Shown here: positions 1-8,834 of the stretch, one piece after another | How positions within the stretch are numbered: position 1 is the stretch's first letter | Layout of the letters: every line of letters starts with the position of its first letter | From: Comamonas sp. | GTDB taxonomy: Bacteria; Pseudomonadota; Gammaproteobacteria; Burkholderiales; Burkholderiaceae_C | DNA: 64,000 nt | Direction of reading: 5' to 3' | Assembly: GCA_021166775.1 (NCBI GenBank) | Contig: JAJPEQ010000003.1 | Coordinates: 1-64,000, forward strand | Translations under genes and position numbers: made by a program | Notes under the pieces: model-generated | Told to the model about the DNA's origin: nothing | The model's input: only the letters and a program-made list of their open reading frames with translations | Databases searched by the model: none

Positions 1-22
1 CAGGATCAAACTCTACAGTTCG
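1..22 (-). rRNA. rrs: 16S ribosomal RNA, 5' end only
   Basis: Read on the minus strand, the first bases of the window give the universal start of bacterial 16S rRNA (AGAGTTTGATCCTG), preceded by GAACTGT. Only the first 20 or so nucleotides of the gene are inside the window; the rest lies to the left. The exact mature 5' end is uncertain by a few bases. Confidence 0.93.
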
Positions 23-352
23 ATCTTGTTAAATTTAAGGTCTTTCGACCTCACTCATAAAAACGGAATTGAAGTGATCTTCACTTCTATCTCCATGAGC
101 GTTTGTTTCGGCTTGCCCTCCCCTTCGCGCTTGCGCACAAAAAAGAATGCTCGCCCATGCAGACACCCCAAAGAGTGCCTCCACATCCAAACGCCCACGC
201 TTATCGGCTGTATTTTGTTAACGAACCTGTCCCTCTCACCCCCCCCAAAAACCACTTGCGTGGACCCCGGGGAAACCAGAGGCGCTGCGATCAGCGAAGC
301 CCTGCATTGTATACCCAATTTTGGGGCCGGGGCAAGAAATTGGAGAAAAAGA
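23..352 (-). promoter_or_regulatory. rRNA operon leader and promoter region
   Basis: This gene-free stretch lies between the 16S start and the gshB stop codon, so it should hold the rrn promoter and 5' leader, read leftwards. The best promoter match on the minus strand is TTGCCC (335-330) with TACAAT (311-306), 18 bp apart, followed by a GC-rich discriminator as is usual for growth-controlled rRNA promoters. A short hairpin AGGTC-GAAA-GACCT lies at 38-51, just upstream of the 16S end. No clean boxA was found; CACTCTTTGG near 170 on the minus strand is a weak candidate. No protein gene is credible here. Confidence 0.6.
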
Positions 353-1303
353 TCAGGAGACCCCCAGAACAGCCTCCAGCGCGTCCTGGTAGAGCGCCGA
401 GACGTCGCACCCGGTCTGCTGCGTGATCTCCTGAAAGCAGGTGGGACTGGTGACGTTGATTTCCGTCACGTGCGTGCCAATGATGTCCAGACCGATGAGC
501 AGCAAGCCGCGCGGCGCCAGTGCCTTGCCTATGGCCTCGGCGGTGTGACGATCCGAATCCGTGAGCGGACGAGCCACGCCCTTGGCGCCGGCGGCCAGAT
601 TGCCCCGGATGTCGTTGCCCTGGGGGACGCGCGCCAGGCAATAGGGCACGGGCTCGCCGCCGATCACCAGCACGCGCTTGTCGCCCTCGACGATCTCGGG
701 CAGATAGCGCTGGATCATCACGGTCTGCGCGCCGCCCTTGTTCAGGGTTTCAATGATGGAGCCGAGGTTCAGGCCGTCGGGACCGACACGGAAGATGCCC
801 ATGCCGCCCATACCGTCCAGCGGTTTGAGGATGATGTCCCGATGTTCGGCGTGAAAGCGCCGGATGTCGTCGTCCGAGCGCGTCACGAGCGTGGGCGCTG
901 TGAACTGCGGCCACTCCATGATGGCGAGCTTCTCGGGGTGATCTCTCAGAGCCCGCGGCTTGTTGAAGACACGGGCGCCTTCACGTTCAGCCTGCTCCAG
1001 AAGATGGGTGGCGTAGACGTACTCGGCATCGAACGGGGGGTCCTTGCGCATGAGCACGGCGTCAAAGCTCTTGAGCGCCACCGTGGGCGCGGCCGTTTGC
1101 ACGAACCAGTCGGGCTCGCGGCCCGTGAGTTCAATCTCGCGCGCATGGGCTTCGACCACGCCGCCCGAGCGCCAGTGCAGATCACGCGGTTCGCACGCGG
1201 CGACGCGATGGCCGCGGCGCTGCGCCTCGCGCATCATGGCAAAGGTGGTGTCCTTGTAGGTCTTGAAGTGTTCGAGGGGATCGGCGACGTAGAGGAAATT
1301 CAT
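353..1303 (-). CDS. gshB: Glutathione synthetase
   Basis: This 316-residue cytosolic enzyme joins gamma-glutamylcysteine to glycine using ATP, the second step of glutathione synthesis. The length equals that of other proteobacterial GshB proteins. Family motifs are present in order: MRKDPPFDAEYVYATH (85-100), NKPRALRD (114-121), the glycine-rich ATP-grasp loop LKPLDGMGGMGIFR (159-172), EGDKRVLVIGG (206-216), RGNLAAG (233-239), and the metal-binding EINVTSPT near 281-288. The ATG at 1303 gives the usual MNFLYVADPLE start. It is the last gene of the minus-strand run before the rRNA operon. The gene for the first step, gshA, is 3.2 kb away on the same strand, separated by kup and a transporter gene. 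Confidence 0.96.
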   Translation of the reverse strand: MNFLYVADPLEHFKTYKDTTFAMMREAQRRGHRVAACEPRDLHWRSGGVVEAHAREIELTGREPDWFVQTAAPTVALKSFDAVLMRKDPPFDAEYVYATHLLEQAEREGARVFNKPRALRDHPEKLAIMEWPQFTAPTLVTRSDDDIRRFHAEHRDIILKPLDGMGGMGIFRVGPDGLNLGSIIETLNKGGAQTVMIQRYLPEIVEGDKRVLVIGGEPVPYCLARVPQGNDIRGNLAAGAKGVARPLTDSDRHTAEAIGKALAPRGLLLIGLDIIGTHVTEINVTSPTCFQEITQQTGCDVSALYQDALEAVLGVS

Positions 1304-1315
1304 GGCATTGCAGCT

Positions 1316-2509
1316 CTAGGAGCGTGCGATCGCACGCGGTCTGCGGTACTGTTGCACAAAGAGCGCCACGCTGCCCGCGACCACGCCCCAAAATGCCGAC
1401 CCCACCCCGGCGACCACCACGCCGCTGAGCGTCACGAGGAAGGTAATGAGCGCGGCCTCGCGGTGGCGCTCCTCGCGCAATGAAGACGCCAGCCCGCCGC
1501 CGATGGCCCCCAACAGCGCCAGGCCGGCGATGGCCACCACCAGCTCCTGCGGGAAGGCGAGCAGCAGGCCGGTGACCACGGCACCGAAGATGCCGACCAC
1601 GATGTAGAGCACGCCACAAGCGGCCGACGCGATGTAGCGACGCCTCGGATCGGGGTGAGCCTCCGGCCCCATGCAGATGGCGGCGGTGATGGCGCTGAAA
1701 TTGAAGGCGAAGCCGCCGAAGGGCGCCAGCGCCGCCGTGGCCACGCCCGAGAGCGTGATGAGCTTGGAAACCGGCATGTCCGCATAGCCGGTGGCGCGCA
1801 TCACCGCCACGCCCGGCAGGTTCTGCGAGGCCATGGTGACGATGAACAGCGGCAGCGCCAGACTCATCGTGGCCTGCCAGGTGAACTGCGGCATGGTGAA
1901 GACCGGGCGAGCCAGTTCGAATTCCACGACCGACCAGCGCATCTGCCCGCCGATCGCCGCCCAGGCCACCCCGACCAGCAAGGTGACGAGCACCGCATAG
2001 CGCGGCATGAGGCGGCGTGCCAGCAGATACGCCACCAGCATCGCGAGCACCAGGGGCAGCGCCGTCTGCAGGGCACTGAAAGCCTGCATGCCAAAGCGCG
2101 CAAGCACTCCGGCGAGCAGGGCCGAAGCGATTTCGTCGGGGATGCGGTTCATCACGCGCTCGAACCAGCCCGTGGCGCCCGCGAGCGTGATGAGCAGCGC
2201 GCTCACGAGAAAGGCGCCCACGGCCTCGGGCATGGTGAAGCCCCCGGCCGCACCCGCCGCCGCCAGCACGGCCGCGCCTGGCGTGGACCAGGCAATCATC
2301 ACGGGCTGGCGCAGCCACAGCGAGGGCAACAGCGTGCACAGCCCCATGCCCCAGCCCAGCGCCCACATCCACGAGGTGATCTGCGCCGGGGTCGCGCCAA
2401 AGGCCTGCGCGGCCTGGAACACCAGCGCCACGGAACTTGTGAAGGCCACGAGAACGGCCACGAAACCGGCCACCAGGGCCGACAGGCTGGTGTCTTGCAG
2501 AACGCGCAT
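1316..2509 (-). CDS. BenE-family benzoate/H+ symporter-like transporter
   Basis: The 397-residue product is strongly hydrophobic, with about eleven or twelve predicted membrane helices, and matches the BenE transporter family (benzoate:proton symport in Acinetobacter). Recognisable pieces are the N-terminal LVAGFVAVLVAFTSSVALVFQAA and a central stretch IAWSTPGAAVLAAAG at about residues 73-87. No benzoate-degradation genes are nearby, so the true substrate is unknown and benzoate is only a family-based guess. The gene ends 12 bp before the gshB start, so the two are probably co-transcribed. Confidence 0.85.
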   Translation of the reverse strand: MRVLQDTSLSALVAGFVAVLVAFTSSVALVFQAAQAFGATPAQITSWMWALGWGMGLCTLLPSLWLRQPVMIAWSTPGAAVLAAAGAAGGFTMPEAVGAFLVSALLITLAGATGWFERVMNRIPDEIASALLAGVLARFGMQAFSALQTALPLVLAMLVAYLLARRLMPRYAVLVTLLVGVAWAAIGGQMRWSVVEFELARPVFTMPQFTWQATMSLALPLFIVTMASQNLPGVAVMRATGYADMPVSKLITLSGVATAALAPFGGFAFNFSAITAAICMGPEAHPDPRRRYIASAACGVLYIVVGIFGAVVTGLLLAFPQELVVAIAGLALLGAIGGGLASSLREERHREAALITFLVTLSGVVVAGVGSAFWGVVAGSVALFVQQYRRPRAIARS

Positions 2510-2552
2510 GGCGGGCGATTGTGCACCGCCCGCGCGGCATGGAGCCGCGCCC

Positions 2553-4424
2553 TCAGATTTCGATCTTGGAGCCGAGTTCGACGACCGCGTTGTTCGGCAG
2601 ATTCAGGTACTCGGCCGCGGCCGTGGCGCTGTGGTGCATGTAGGCGAAGAGCTTTTCGCGCCACGGCGCCAGGCCCGGCGTGAGACTGGGCGCGACGATG
2701 TGGCGCGAGAGGAAGTAGCTCGTCGTCATCGGATCGAGATTCACGCCGCGCCCGGCCAGCAGATTCAAGGCCTTGGGCACATCCGGGTCGTTCTTGAAGC
2801 CGTAGTGCAGCACGACGCGCCAGCAGTCGTGCCCCAGCGCCTCGATCTGCACGCGCTTGCCCATGCCAATCCACGGCACTTCGTGCTGGTGCACGCTGAC
2901 GAACAGGTTCTGCTCGTGCAGCACCTTGTTGTGCTTGAGGTTGTGCAGCAGCGCATTGGGCACGATGTTGGCATCGGCGCTCATGAACACGGCCGTGCCC
3001 TCCACGCGCGCGGGCGGCGCGATGAAGAGCGATTCGAGAAAGTCGTCGAGGGACAGCGCCGTCTCCTGCAGCGCGTGGTAGAGGAGCTCGCGTCCGTCGC
3101 GCCAGGTGATCATGAGAATGAACACCGCTCCAGCGATCGCCAGCGGGAACCATCCACCATGCAGGAGCTTGAGCAGGTTGGAGCTCCAGAACAGCAGATC
3201 GACGGTGAGAAACACGCCCGTGGCCACGAGCGAAAGCGCGAGCGACACCTTCCACGCATAGTGCACGACGAAGAACGTGAGCACGGTGGTGATGAGCATG
3301 TCGGTCGTCACCGCGATGCCATAGGCCGCCGCCAGGTTGTTGGAAGAGCGAAACATCGCCACGGCCAGCACGATGAGCGCGAACAGGCCCCAGTTCACCA
3401 GCGGCATGTAGATCTGCCCGAGGTCGCGCACGCTGGTGTGGCTGATCTTCAGGTGCGGCAGAAAACCCAGTTGAATCACCTGCTTGGTGACGCTGAAGGC
3501 GCCCGAGATCAGCGCCTGCGAGGCAATCACCGCAGCCGCCGTGGCCAGCACCACGAGCGCGAGCGTGGCCCAGGAGGGCGCCATGTGAAAGAAGGGATTG
3601 CTCACCACCTCCTTGCCGCGGGCCAGCAGCAGCGCGCCCTGCCCGAAATAATTGAGCACGAGCGCGGGCATAGCGATGAAGAACCACGCCAGGCGGATGG
3701 GACGCCGCCCGAAGTGGCCCATGTCGGCGTACAGCGCCTCGCAGCCCGTGACGCACAGCACCACCGCGCCCAGGATGATGAAGGTCACGCCCGGGCTGTG
3801 CAGCGCGAACTTGAGCGCATGCGTGGGCAGGATGGCCCAGAGCACCTGCGGATGGTGCACGATCTGGCGCACGCCCAGCAGCGCGATGACGAGAAACCAC
3901 AGCAGCATGATCGGGCCGAAGAAGCGGCCGATGCCGGCCGTGCCCTTCTTCTGCAAAAGAAAAAGCGCGAGCAGCACGACGAGCGTGAGCTCGATCACGT
4001 AGTCGCCCAGGACCGGTGAGACGACCTGCAGCCCTTCCATCGCGCCCAGCGTGGTGATGGCCGGGGTGATGACGCCGTCGCCATAAAACAGGCAGGTGCC
4101 GAAGATACCCACGAGCAGCATGCTCGCGCGCAATCGGGGGCGGTCAGCCACCGCGCTCGACGCCAGCGTGAGCATGGCGACGAGCCCGCCCTCGCCGTTG
4201 TTGTCCGCGCGCAGCACCAGCACCACGTACTTGATCGAAACGACGATGGTGAGCGTCCAGAAGATCAGCGAGAGTACGCCATAGACGTTGTCCGGCGTGA
4301 ACTGCACGTGTCCCGCGCCAAAGACCTCCTTGACGGTGTAGAGCACGCTGGTGCCGATATCGCCGAACACCACGCCAATGGCGCCCACCATCAGTGTAGG
4401 AAGGGAAGTGCGCGATTCAGACAT
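2553..4424 (-). CDS. kup: Kup-family potassium uptake protein
   Basis: This 623-residue inner-membrane protein is a low-affinity K+ transporter, probably a proton symporter, of the KUP/HAK/KT family. The N-terminal [17 protein letters not shown] (14-30) is the family signature, followed by about twelve membrane helices and a hydrophilic C-terminal cytoplasmic domain from about residue 450, as in E. coli Kup (622 aa). The ATG at 4424 gives a start that matches homologues. With trkH and trkA it makes this region rich in potassium uptake genes; kup is constitutive in E. coli, and nothing here shows its control. Confidence 0.95.
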   Translation of the reverse strand: MSESRTSLPTLMVGAIGVVFGDIGTSVLYTVKEVFGAGHVQFTPDNVYGVLSLIFWTLTIVVSIKYVVLVLRADNNGEGGLVAMLTLASSAVADRPRLRASMLLVGIFGTCLFYGDGVITPAITTLGAMEGLQVVSPVLGDYVIELTLVVLLALFLLQKKGTAGIGRFFGPIMLLWFLVIALLGVRQIVHHPQVLWAILPTHALKFALHSPGVTFIILGAVVLCVTGCEALYADMGHFGRRPIRLAWFFIAMPALVLNYFGQGALLLARGKEVVSNPFFHMAPSWATLALVVLATAAAVIASQALISGAFSVTKQVIQLGFLPHLKISHTSVRDLGQIYMPLVNWGLFALIVLAVAMFRSSNNLAAAYGIAVTTDMLITTVLTFFVVHYAWKVSLALSLVATGVFLTVDLLFWSSNLLKLLHGGWFPLAIAGAVFILMITWRDGRELLYHALQETALSLDDFLESLFIAPPARVEGTAVFMSADANIVPNALLHNLKHNKVLHEQNLFVSVHQHEVPWIGMGKRVQIEALGHDCWRVVLHYGFKNDPDVPKALNLLAGRGVNLDPMTTSYFLSRHIVAPSLTPGLAPWREKLFAYMHHSATAAAEYLNLPNNAVVELGSKIEI

Positions 4425-4502
4425 GCCGGGTCAGGGCGAGCGATGGGGGCGCCATTGTGCCCCGAATCAAGCCACTCGAAAACGCAGGCGCGGGTGCGCG
4501 AC

Positions 4503-5771
4503 TCAGGCCAGCTCCAGCATCTGCGGGTCGGTGGCCTCGAGCTCGTAGCTGGCCGCCAGCATCGCCAGGCGCGCGACCACGCCGTACATGTAGAAGCGGT
4601 TCGGGGCGCTCGCGCCCGGGCGCACGCCGGGCTGGGGCAGGTGGGTGCTGTGCTCGAACGCCAGCGGCACGTACGAGGCGCCATGCGCGTGCACGCCCTC
4701 GCCATTCGTGGCATCCGCATGGATGCGGTACACGCCCCCCACCACGTAACGGTCCATGGTGTAGACGACGGGCTCGGCCACGGCATCGTGCACGCGCTCC
4801 TGCGTGAGCACGCCTTCCTGCACCAGCCAGTGCCCGCTCTTGGGCAGCGCGCCGCTGTCCTGCAGCGCGTCCAGGTCCTTCACATCGCGCAGCAGCGCCA
4901 CGCCCGCCTCGTCGCCCGCGTCGTCGGCCTTGATGACCACGAAGGGCTTTTCGCCGATGCCGTATTCCTTGTACTTGCGCCGCACCTTGGAGAGCGTGAG
5001 CTCGACGGCCGCGCGCAGCGGCTCCAGGCGCTTGGCCTTGGTCTTGCCTGCCTCGGCGCTGTGGCCGATGGGGTGGAGCAGCCAGTGGTCGATCCCCAGC
5101 ATCTTGCCGAAGCGCTTGCCCACTTCCTCATAGCACTGGTAATGGCGGCTGCGGCGGCGCACGGTCCAGCCCGCCTGCAGCGGCGGCAGCAGGTATTGCT
5201 CGTACAGGTCTTCGAGAATGCCGGGCGCGCCCGCGGCCAGCTCGTTGTTGAGCAAGATGGTGCAGGGGTCGAAGTGCTTGAGTCCCACGCGACTGCGAAT
5301 GCGCAGCGCCGGCTCGATCTCCACGCTCTGGCCGTCCGGCAGAGCGTACCGGACCGCCTTCTTGAACTCCGGGTCGATCGAGCCCACGCGCACATTCAGG
5401 CCCGCGAGGTTGAAGATGCGCTGCAGCTGCGCCAGGTCGGCCAGGTCGGATGCGCCCTGCAGGTGGTTTTCAGGGACGATGAGCAGGTTGCGCGCCTCGG
5501 GGCAGATCTTTTCGATGGCCGCCATCGCCGCCTGCACTGCCAGCGGCAGCATCTCGGGCGTGAGGTGACGCCAGCCGTGAGGGAAGAGGCTGGTGTCCAC
5601 GGGCGCCAGCTTGAAGCCCGCGTTGCGCAGGTCCACCGAGGTGTAGAACGGCGGCGTGTGCTCCATCCATTCCAGGCGAAACCAGCGCTCGATGGCAGGC
5701 ATGGCGTCGAGCATGCGCTGCTCGAGCTCGTTGATCGGCCCGGTCAGCGCGGTGATGAGGTGGGGAACCAT
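4503..5771 (-). CDS. gshA: Glutamate--cysteine ligase, proteobacterial GshA type
   Basis: The 422-residue product matches the GshA family first described in Acidithiobacillus-type bacteria, which is distinct from the E. coli enzyme. It makes gamma-glutamylcysteine from glutamate, cysteine and ATP, the rate-limiting step of glutathione synthesis. Diagnostic stretches include the N-terminal MVPHLITALTGPINELEQR, FYTSVDLRNAGFK (45-57), LIVPENHLQG (97-106) and KADDAGDEAGVALLRD near 275. The ATG at 5771 gives the usual start. It sits between kup and trkH on the same strand. The pairing of glutathione and potassium genes is suggestive, because glutathione gates K+ efflux in other bacteria, but no Kef channel is present here. 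Confidence 0.92.
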   Translation of the reverse strand: MVPHLITALTGPINELEQRMLDAMPAIERWFRLEWMEHTPPFYTSVDLRNAGFKLAPVDTSLFPHGWRHLTPEMLPLAVQAAMAAIEKICPEARNLLIVPENHLQGASDLADLAQLQRIFNLAGLNVRVGSIDPEFKKAVRYALPDGQSVEIEPALRIRSRVGLKHFDPCTILLNNELAAGAPGILEDLYEQYLLPPLQAGWTVRRRSRHYQCYEEVGKRFGKMLGIDHWLLHPIGHSAEAGKTKAKRLEPLRAAVELTLSKVRRKYKEYGIGEKPFVVIKADDAGDEAGVALLRDVKDLDALQDSGALPKSGHWLVQEGVLTQERVHDAVAEPVVYTMDRYVVGGVYRIHADATNGEGVHAHGASYVPLAFEHSTHLPQPGVRPGASAPNRFYMYGVVARLAMLAASYELEATDPQMLELA

Positions 5772-5839
5772 GCGGGTGTCTCGTCGTGGCAGGAGAAGTT
5801 GAACCGCATTTTAGGGTTGCCCGTCCGGGCCCCGGACCT

Positions 5840-7306
5840 TCAGCGCCGCCAGAACGCGGGCGAGAGCAGCGCGATGAAACTCAAAATCTCCAGGCGCCCG
5901 AGCAGCATGCCCAGCGTGCAGACCCAGACCTGAAAGTCGGAAAGCTGCGTGTAGCCCAGGTTCACGCCCAACGTGCCCGGGCCGGTGCCGGTGCAGTTCA
6001 CGCTCGAGAGCACAATGGAAAATGCCGTCAACGGGTCCATGTCGGTGAGCAGCAGCGCCATGAACAGCACGAAGACCGTGGCGCCGTAGACCAGCATGAA
6101 GGCCAGCACCGAGAAAATCATGCGGTTGTCCACCACGCTGGCGCCGAGCATCACCGGCTGCATCGCATGCGGATGCACCAGCCGCGTGAGCTCGCGCCGC
6201 GCCTGCTTCACGAGGATGAGCATGCGCACCATCTTGATGCCGCCGCCCGTCGAGCCCGCGCTCGTGGCCACGCCCGAGAGCAGCAGCAGGAACACCGGCA
6301 CGAACACCGGCCAATGCGGATAGTCCACGCTGGCAAAGCCCGTGGTGGTGGCGATGGAGACGGCGTGAAACATGCCGTAGCGCAGCGCATCGAGCGGCCC
6401 GTACACCCCCTTGGCCCAGAGGATGAGCGAAACCAGCAAACCGCCGCCGAGCAGCGCGGCCACGGTGGCGCGGGCCTCGGGATCGCGCCAGAGGCTGCGC
6501 CACTTGCCGCGGCGCAGCGCCACGAAGTACAGCGTGAAGTTGCAGCTGGCGAGCACCATGAAGACGATGGCGATGACCTCCAGCAGCGGCGAGTTGAACC
6601 AGGCGAAGCTCGCATCGTGCGGCGACAGACCGCCCAGGCTCATGGTGGCGAACATGTGCATGAGCGCGTCCATGGGCTGCATGCCCCCGGCCCAGAAGGC
6701 GAGCGCGCACGCCGTGGAGATGGCCACGTACACGCCCCACATGCCGTTGGCCGTCTCGGTGATGCGCGGCGTGAGCTTGGTGTCCTTGATCGGCCCGGCG
6801 GCTTCCGCGCGAAACAGCTGGCTGCCGCCCACGCCCAGCATGGGTAGCACCGCCATGGCCATGATAAGGATGCCCATGCCGCCGATCCACTGCAGGAAGG
6901 TGCGCCAGACGTTGAGCGACAGCGGCAGCGCGTCGGCGCCATCGATCACCGTCGCGCCCGTGGTGGTGAGCGCCGACACCGCCTCGAAGTAGATGTGCGT
7001 GAACGAGAGCACGTGGCCCACGAAGGTGAGCGCCAGCCACAGCGGCAGCGCCGCCGCCAGCGGCAGCACCAGCCACGAGAGCGTGACGAGAATCACCCCG
7101 TGACGCGGCAGCAACTCCCGGCTCTGGCGGCGCAGCGCCCACCAGAGCGCACCGCCGGCGCTCGCGATCGCCAGGCCCGAGAAGGCATAGATGCGCCACA
7201 GGCCATCCATCCATGCCAGCGAGATCGCCAGCGGCAGCAGCAGCGCCGCCGAGAACATGCACAGCAGCATGCCCAGCACGCGCGCGACGAGGGCCAGGTC
7301 CTTCAT
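5840..7306 (-). CDS. trkH: Trk potassium transporter membrane subunit TrkH
   Basis: This 488-residue integral membrane protein forms the K+ translocation pathway of the Trk system. It carries the repeated membrane-pore-membrane architecture with filter-like glycine stretches such as TTGATVIDGAD (about 115-125), MSLGGLSPHD (about 222-231), TTTGFASVDYPHW (about 324-336) and the final NCTGTGPGTLG (about 440-450). The length fits TrkH/KtrB proteins. It starts 9 bp after the trkA stop codon, so trkA-trkH form one operon. TrkH normally needs TrkA for gating by NAD(H) or ATP/ADP. Confidence 0.95.
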   Translation of the reverse strand: MKDLALVARVLGMLLCMFSAALLLPLAISLAWMDGLWRIYAFSGLAIASAGGALWWALRRQSRELLPRHGVILVTLSWLVLPLAAALPLWLALTFVGHVLSFTHIYFEAVSALTTTGATVIDGADALPLSLNVWRTFLQWIGGMGILIMAMAVLPMLGVGGSQLFRAEAAGPIKDTKLTPRITETANGMWGVYVAISTACALAFWAGGMQPMDALMHMFATMSLGGLSPHDASFAWFNSPLLEVIAIVFMVLASCNFTLYFVALRRGKWRSLWRDPEARATVAALLGGGLLVSLILWAKGVYGPLDALRYGMFHAVSIATTTGFASVDYPHWPVFVPVFLLLLSGVATSAGSTGGGIKMVRMLILVKQARRELTRLVHPHAMQPVMLGASVVDNRMIFSVLAFMLVYGATVFVLFMALLLTDMDPLTAFSIVLSSVNCTGTGPGTLGVNLGYTQLSDFQVWVCTLGMLLGRLEILSFIALLSPAFWRR

Positions 7307-7315
7307 GGGCGGCGT

Positions 7316-8800
7316 TCAGAAAAACGTGGCACGCACGCGAAACAGCTCTTCCACTTCCTTGACGAAGCGCTTGCGCGGCAGGAAGAACACCACGTGGTCG
7401 TTGCTCTCCAGCACGGTGTGGCTGCGCGGGATGATGATCTCGGGTTCGCCCGGCGGCTCGACTTGGCGCGGGGCGGCTTCACCCTCGACGGCCGGGGGCG
7501 CATCCGGGTCGGGCAGACCGCGCACGATCAGGCCGATGTGCACCTCGGGCGGCAGCGACAGGTCCTGCACGCGCCGGCCCACGACGCGTGAGTTCTTGCG
7601 ATCGCCGCGCACCACCACCTCCAGCGCCTCGGCCACGCCCCGGCGCAGGCTGTGCACCGCCTGCACGTCGCCGCGACGCACGTAGGTGAGCAGCTCGCCC
7701 AGGATGGTCTGCGCGGGTGAGAGCGCGATGTCGATCTGGGTGCCGTGCACCAGATCGGCGTACGTGTGGCGGTTGATGAGCGCGAGCACCCGGCTCGCGC
7801 CCATGCGCTTGGCCAGCAGGCTGGCCATGATGTTGTCCTCGTCGTCGTCCGAGAGCGAGAGAAAAAGGTCGGTCTCCTCCACACCCTCTTCCGCCAGCAG
7901 ATCCTCGTCGGAGGCCTCGCCGTGCAGCACCAGCACCCCTTCGGGAACGCGCGCGGCCAGCTGCTGGCAACGCGTGGCGTCTTCCTCGATGATCTTGATG
8001 CGAAAGCGCCCCGCCTGGCTGGAGAGTTCCTGAGCCAGCCTCTCGCCCACGCTGGAGCCGCCCGCCACCATGATGCGGCGCACCGGCCGCGCGGGCTGGC
8101 CTTCGCCGCGGTGCAGCGCCGCGAGCACCTGCGCCACGCGCTGACGCCCGGCGAGCACGAAAACCTCGTCGTCCGGCTCGATGCGGGTTTCGCCGCCGCA
8201 GGACACGAAGCGGTCCGGCCCCTCGGTGAAGCGCCGGTAGATCGCGACGATGCGCATCGCCACCTCGGGCATCTGCTCGCGCAGCTGATGGATCTGCACC
8301 CCCACCGCCGGCGCCCCGGGGCGTGCACGCGCCGACACCAGGCAGGCGCGCCCGCCGGCGAATTCGCGCACCTGCAGCGCCTCGGGGTACTGCACGAGCA
8401 GACCGATGTAGCGCGTGAGCGAATTTTCCGGGCACAGGATGTGATCAACCGCGAAGCCCTCCTTGGACAGCAGCTTGCTGCCGTCCTCGAAGCCCTGCGC
8501 GCGCACGCGGGCGATGCGCGTGGGGATGCTGAACTGCATCCACGCGAGCTTGCAGCACACGAGGTTCACCTCGTCCTGCAAGGCGCAGGCGATGAGCAGG
8601 TCGGTGTCCCTGGCGCCCGCCTCGGCGAGCACGGCCGGGTCGGTGCCGCTGCCGACCACGCCGCGCAGGTCAAAACGCTGCTGCAGTTCGCGCAGACACT
8701 CGGCGTCGTGGTCGATCACGGTGATGTCGTTCTTCTCCGACACCAGACTCTCGGCCACGCCCGTGCCCACGCGACCGGCTCCGACGATGATGATTTTCAT
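7316..8800 (-). CDS. trkA: Trk system regulatory subunit TrkA
   Basis: This 494-residue cytoplasmic, membrane-associated protein gates TrkH. It holds two tandem RCK modules. The first Rossmann fold begins IIIVGAGRVGTGVAE (3-17) with the acidic ribose-binding end of strand two in TVIDHD (27-32); the second begins RIMVAGGSSVGERLA (242-256). Each is followed by a RCK_C regulatory domain. A proline-, alanine- and glutamate-rich insert (near PDPDAPPAVEGEAAP) interrupts the last RCK_C domain and makes the protein longer than E. coli TrkA (458 aa). It lies directly upstream of trkH. Confidence 0.95.
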   Translation of the reverse strand: MKIIIVGAGRVGTGVAESLVSEKNDITVIDHDAECLRELQQRFDLRGVVGSGTDPAVLAEAGARDTDLLIACALQDEVNLVCCKLAWMQFSIPTRIARVRAQGFEDGSKLLSKEGFAVDHILCPENSLTRYIGLLVQYPEALQVREFAGGRACLVSARARPGAPAVGVQIHQLREQMPEVAMRIVAIYRRFTEGPDRFVSCGGETRIEPDDEVFVLAGRQRVAQVLAALHRGEGQPARPVRRIMVAGGSSVGERLAQELSSQAGRFRIKIIEEDATRCQQLAARVPEGVLVLHGEASDEDLLAEEGVEETDLFLSLSDDDEDNIMASLLAKRMGASRVLALINRHTYADLVHGTQIDIALSPAQTILGELLTYVRRGDVQAVHSLRRGVAEALEVVVRGDRKNSRVVGRRVQDLSLPPEVHIGLIVRGLPDPDAPPAVEGEAAPRQVEPPGEPEIIIPRSHTVLESNDHVVFFLPRKRFVKEVEELFRVRATFF

Positions 8801-8834
8801 GGCGGCGCGGCGTGTGGGGGCGTGTGGGGGCGCG

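Noticed and set aside
26-1483. Long plus-strand frame opposite gshB
   Set aside because: It is an antisense shadow of gshB and benE in GC-rich DNA; the protein is rich in His, Arg and Ala and lacks any family pattern. The same applies to other long antisense frames, for example those opposite leuS, kup, tkt, yhdP and the RND pump.
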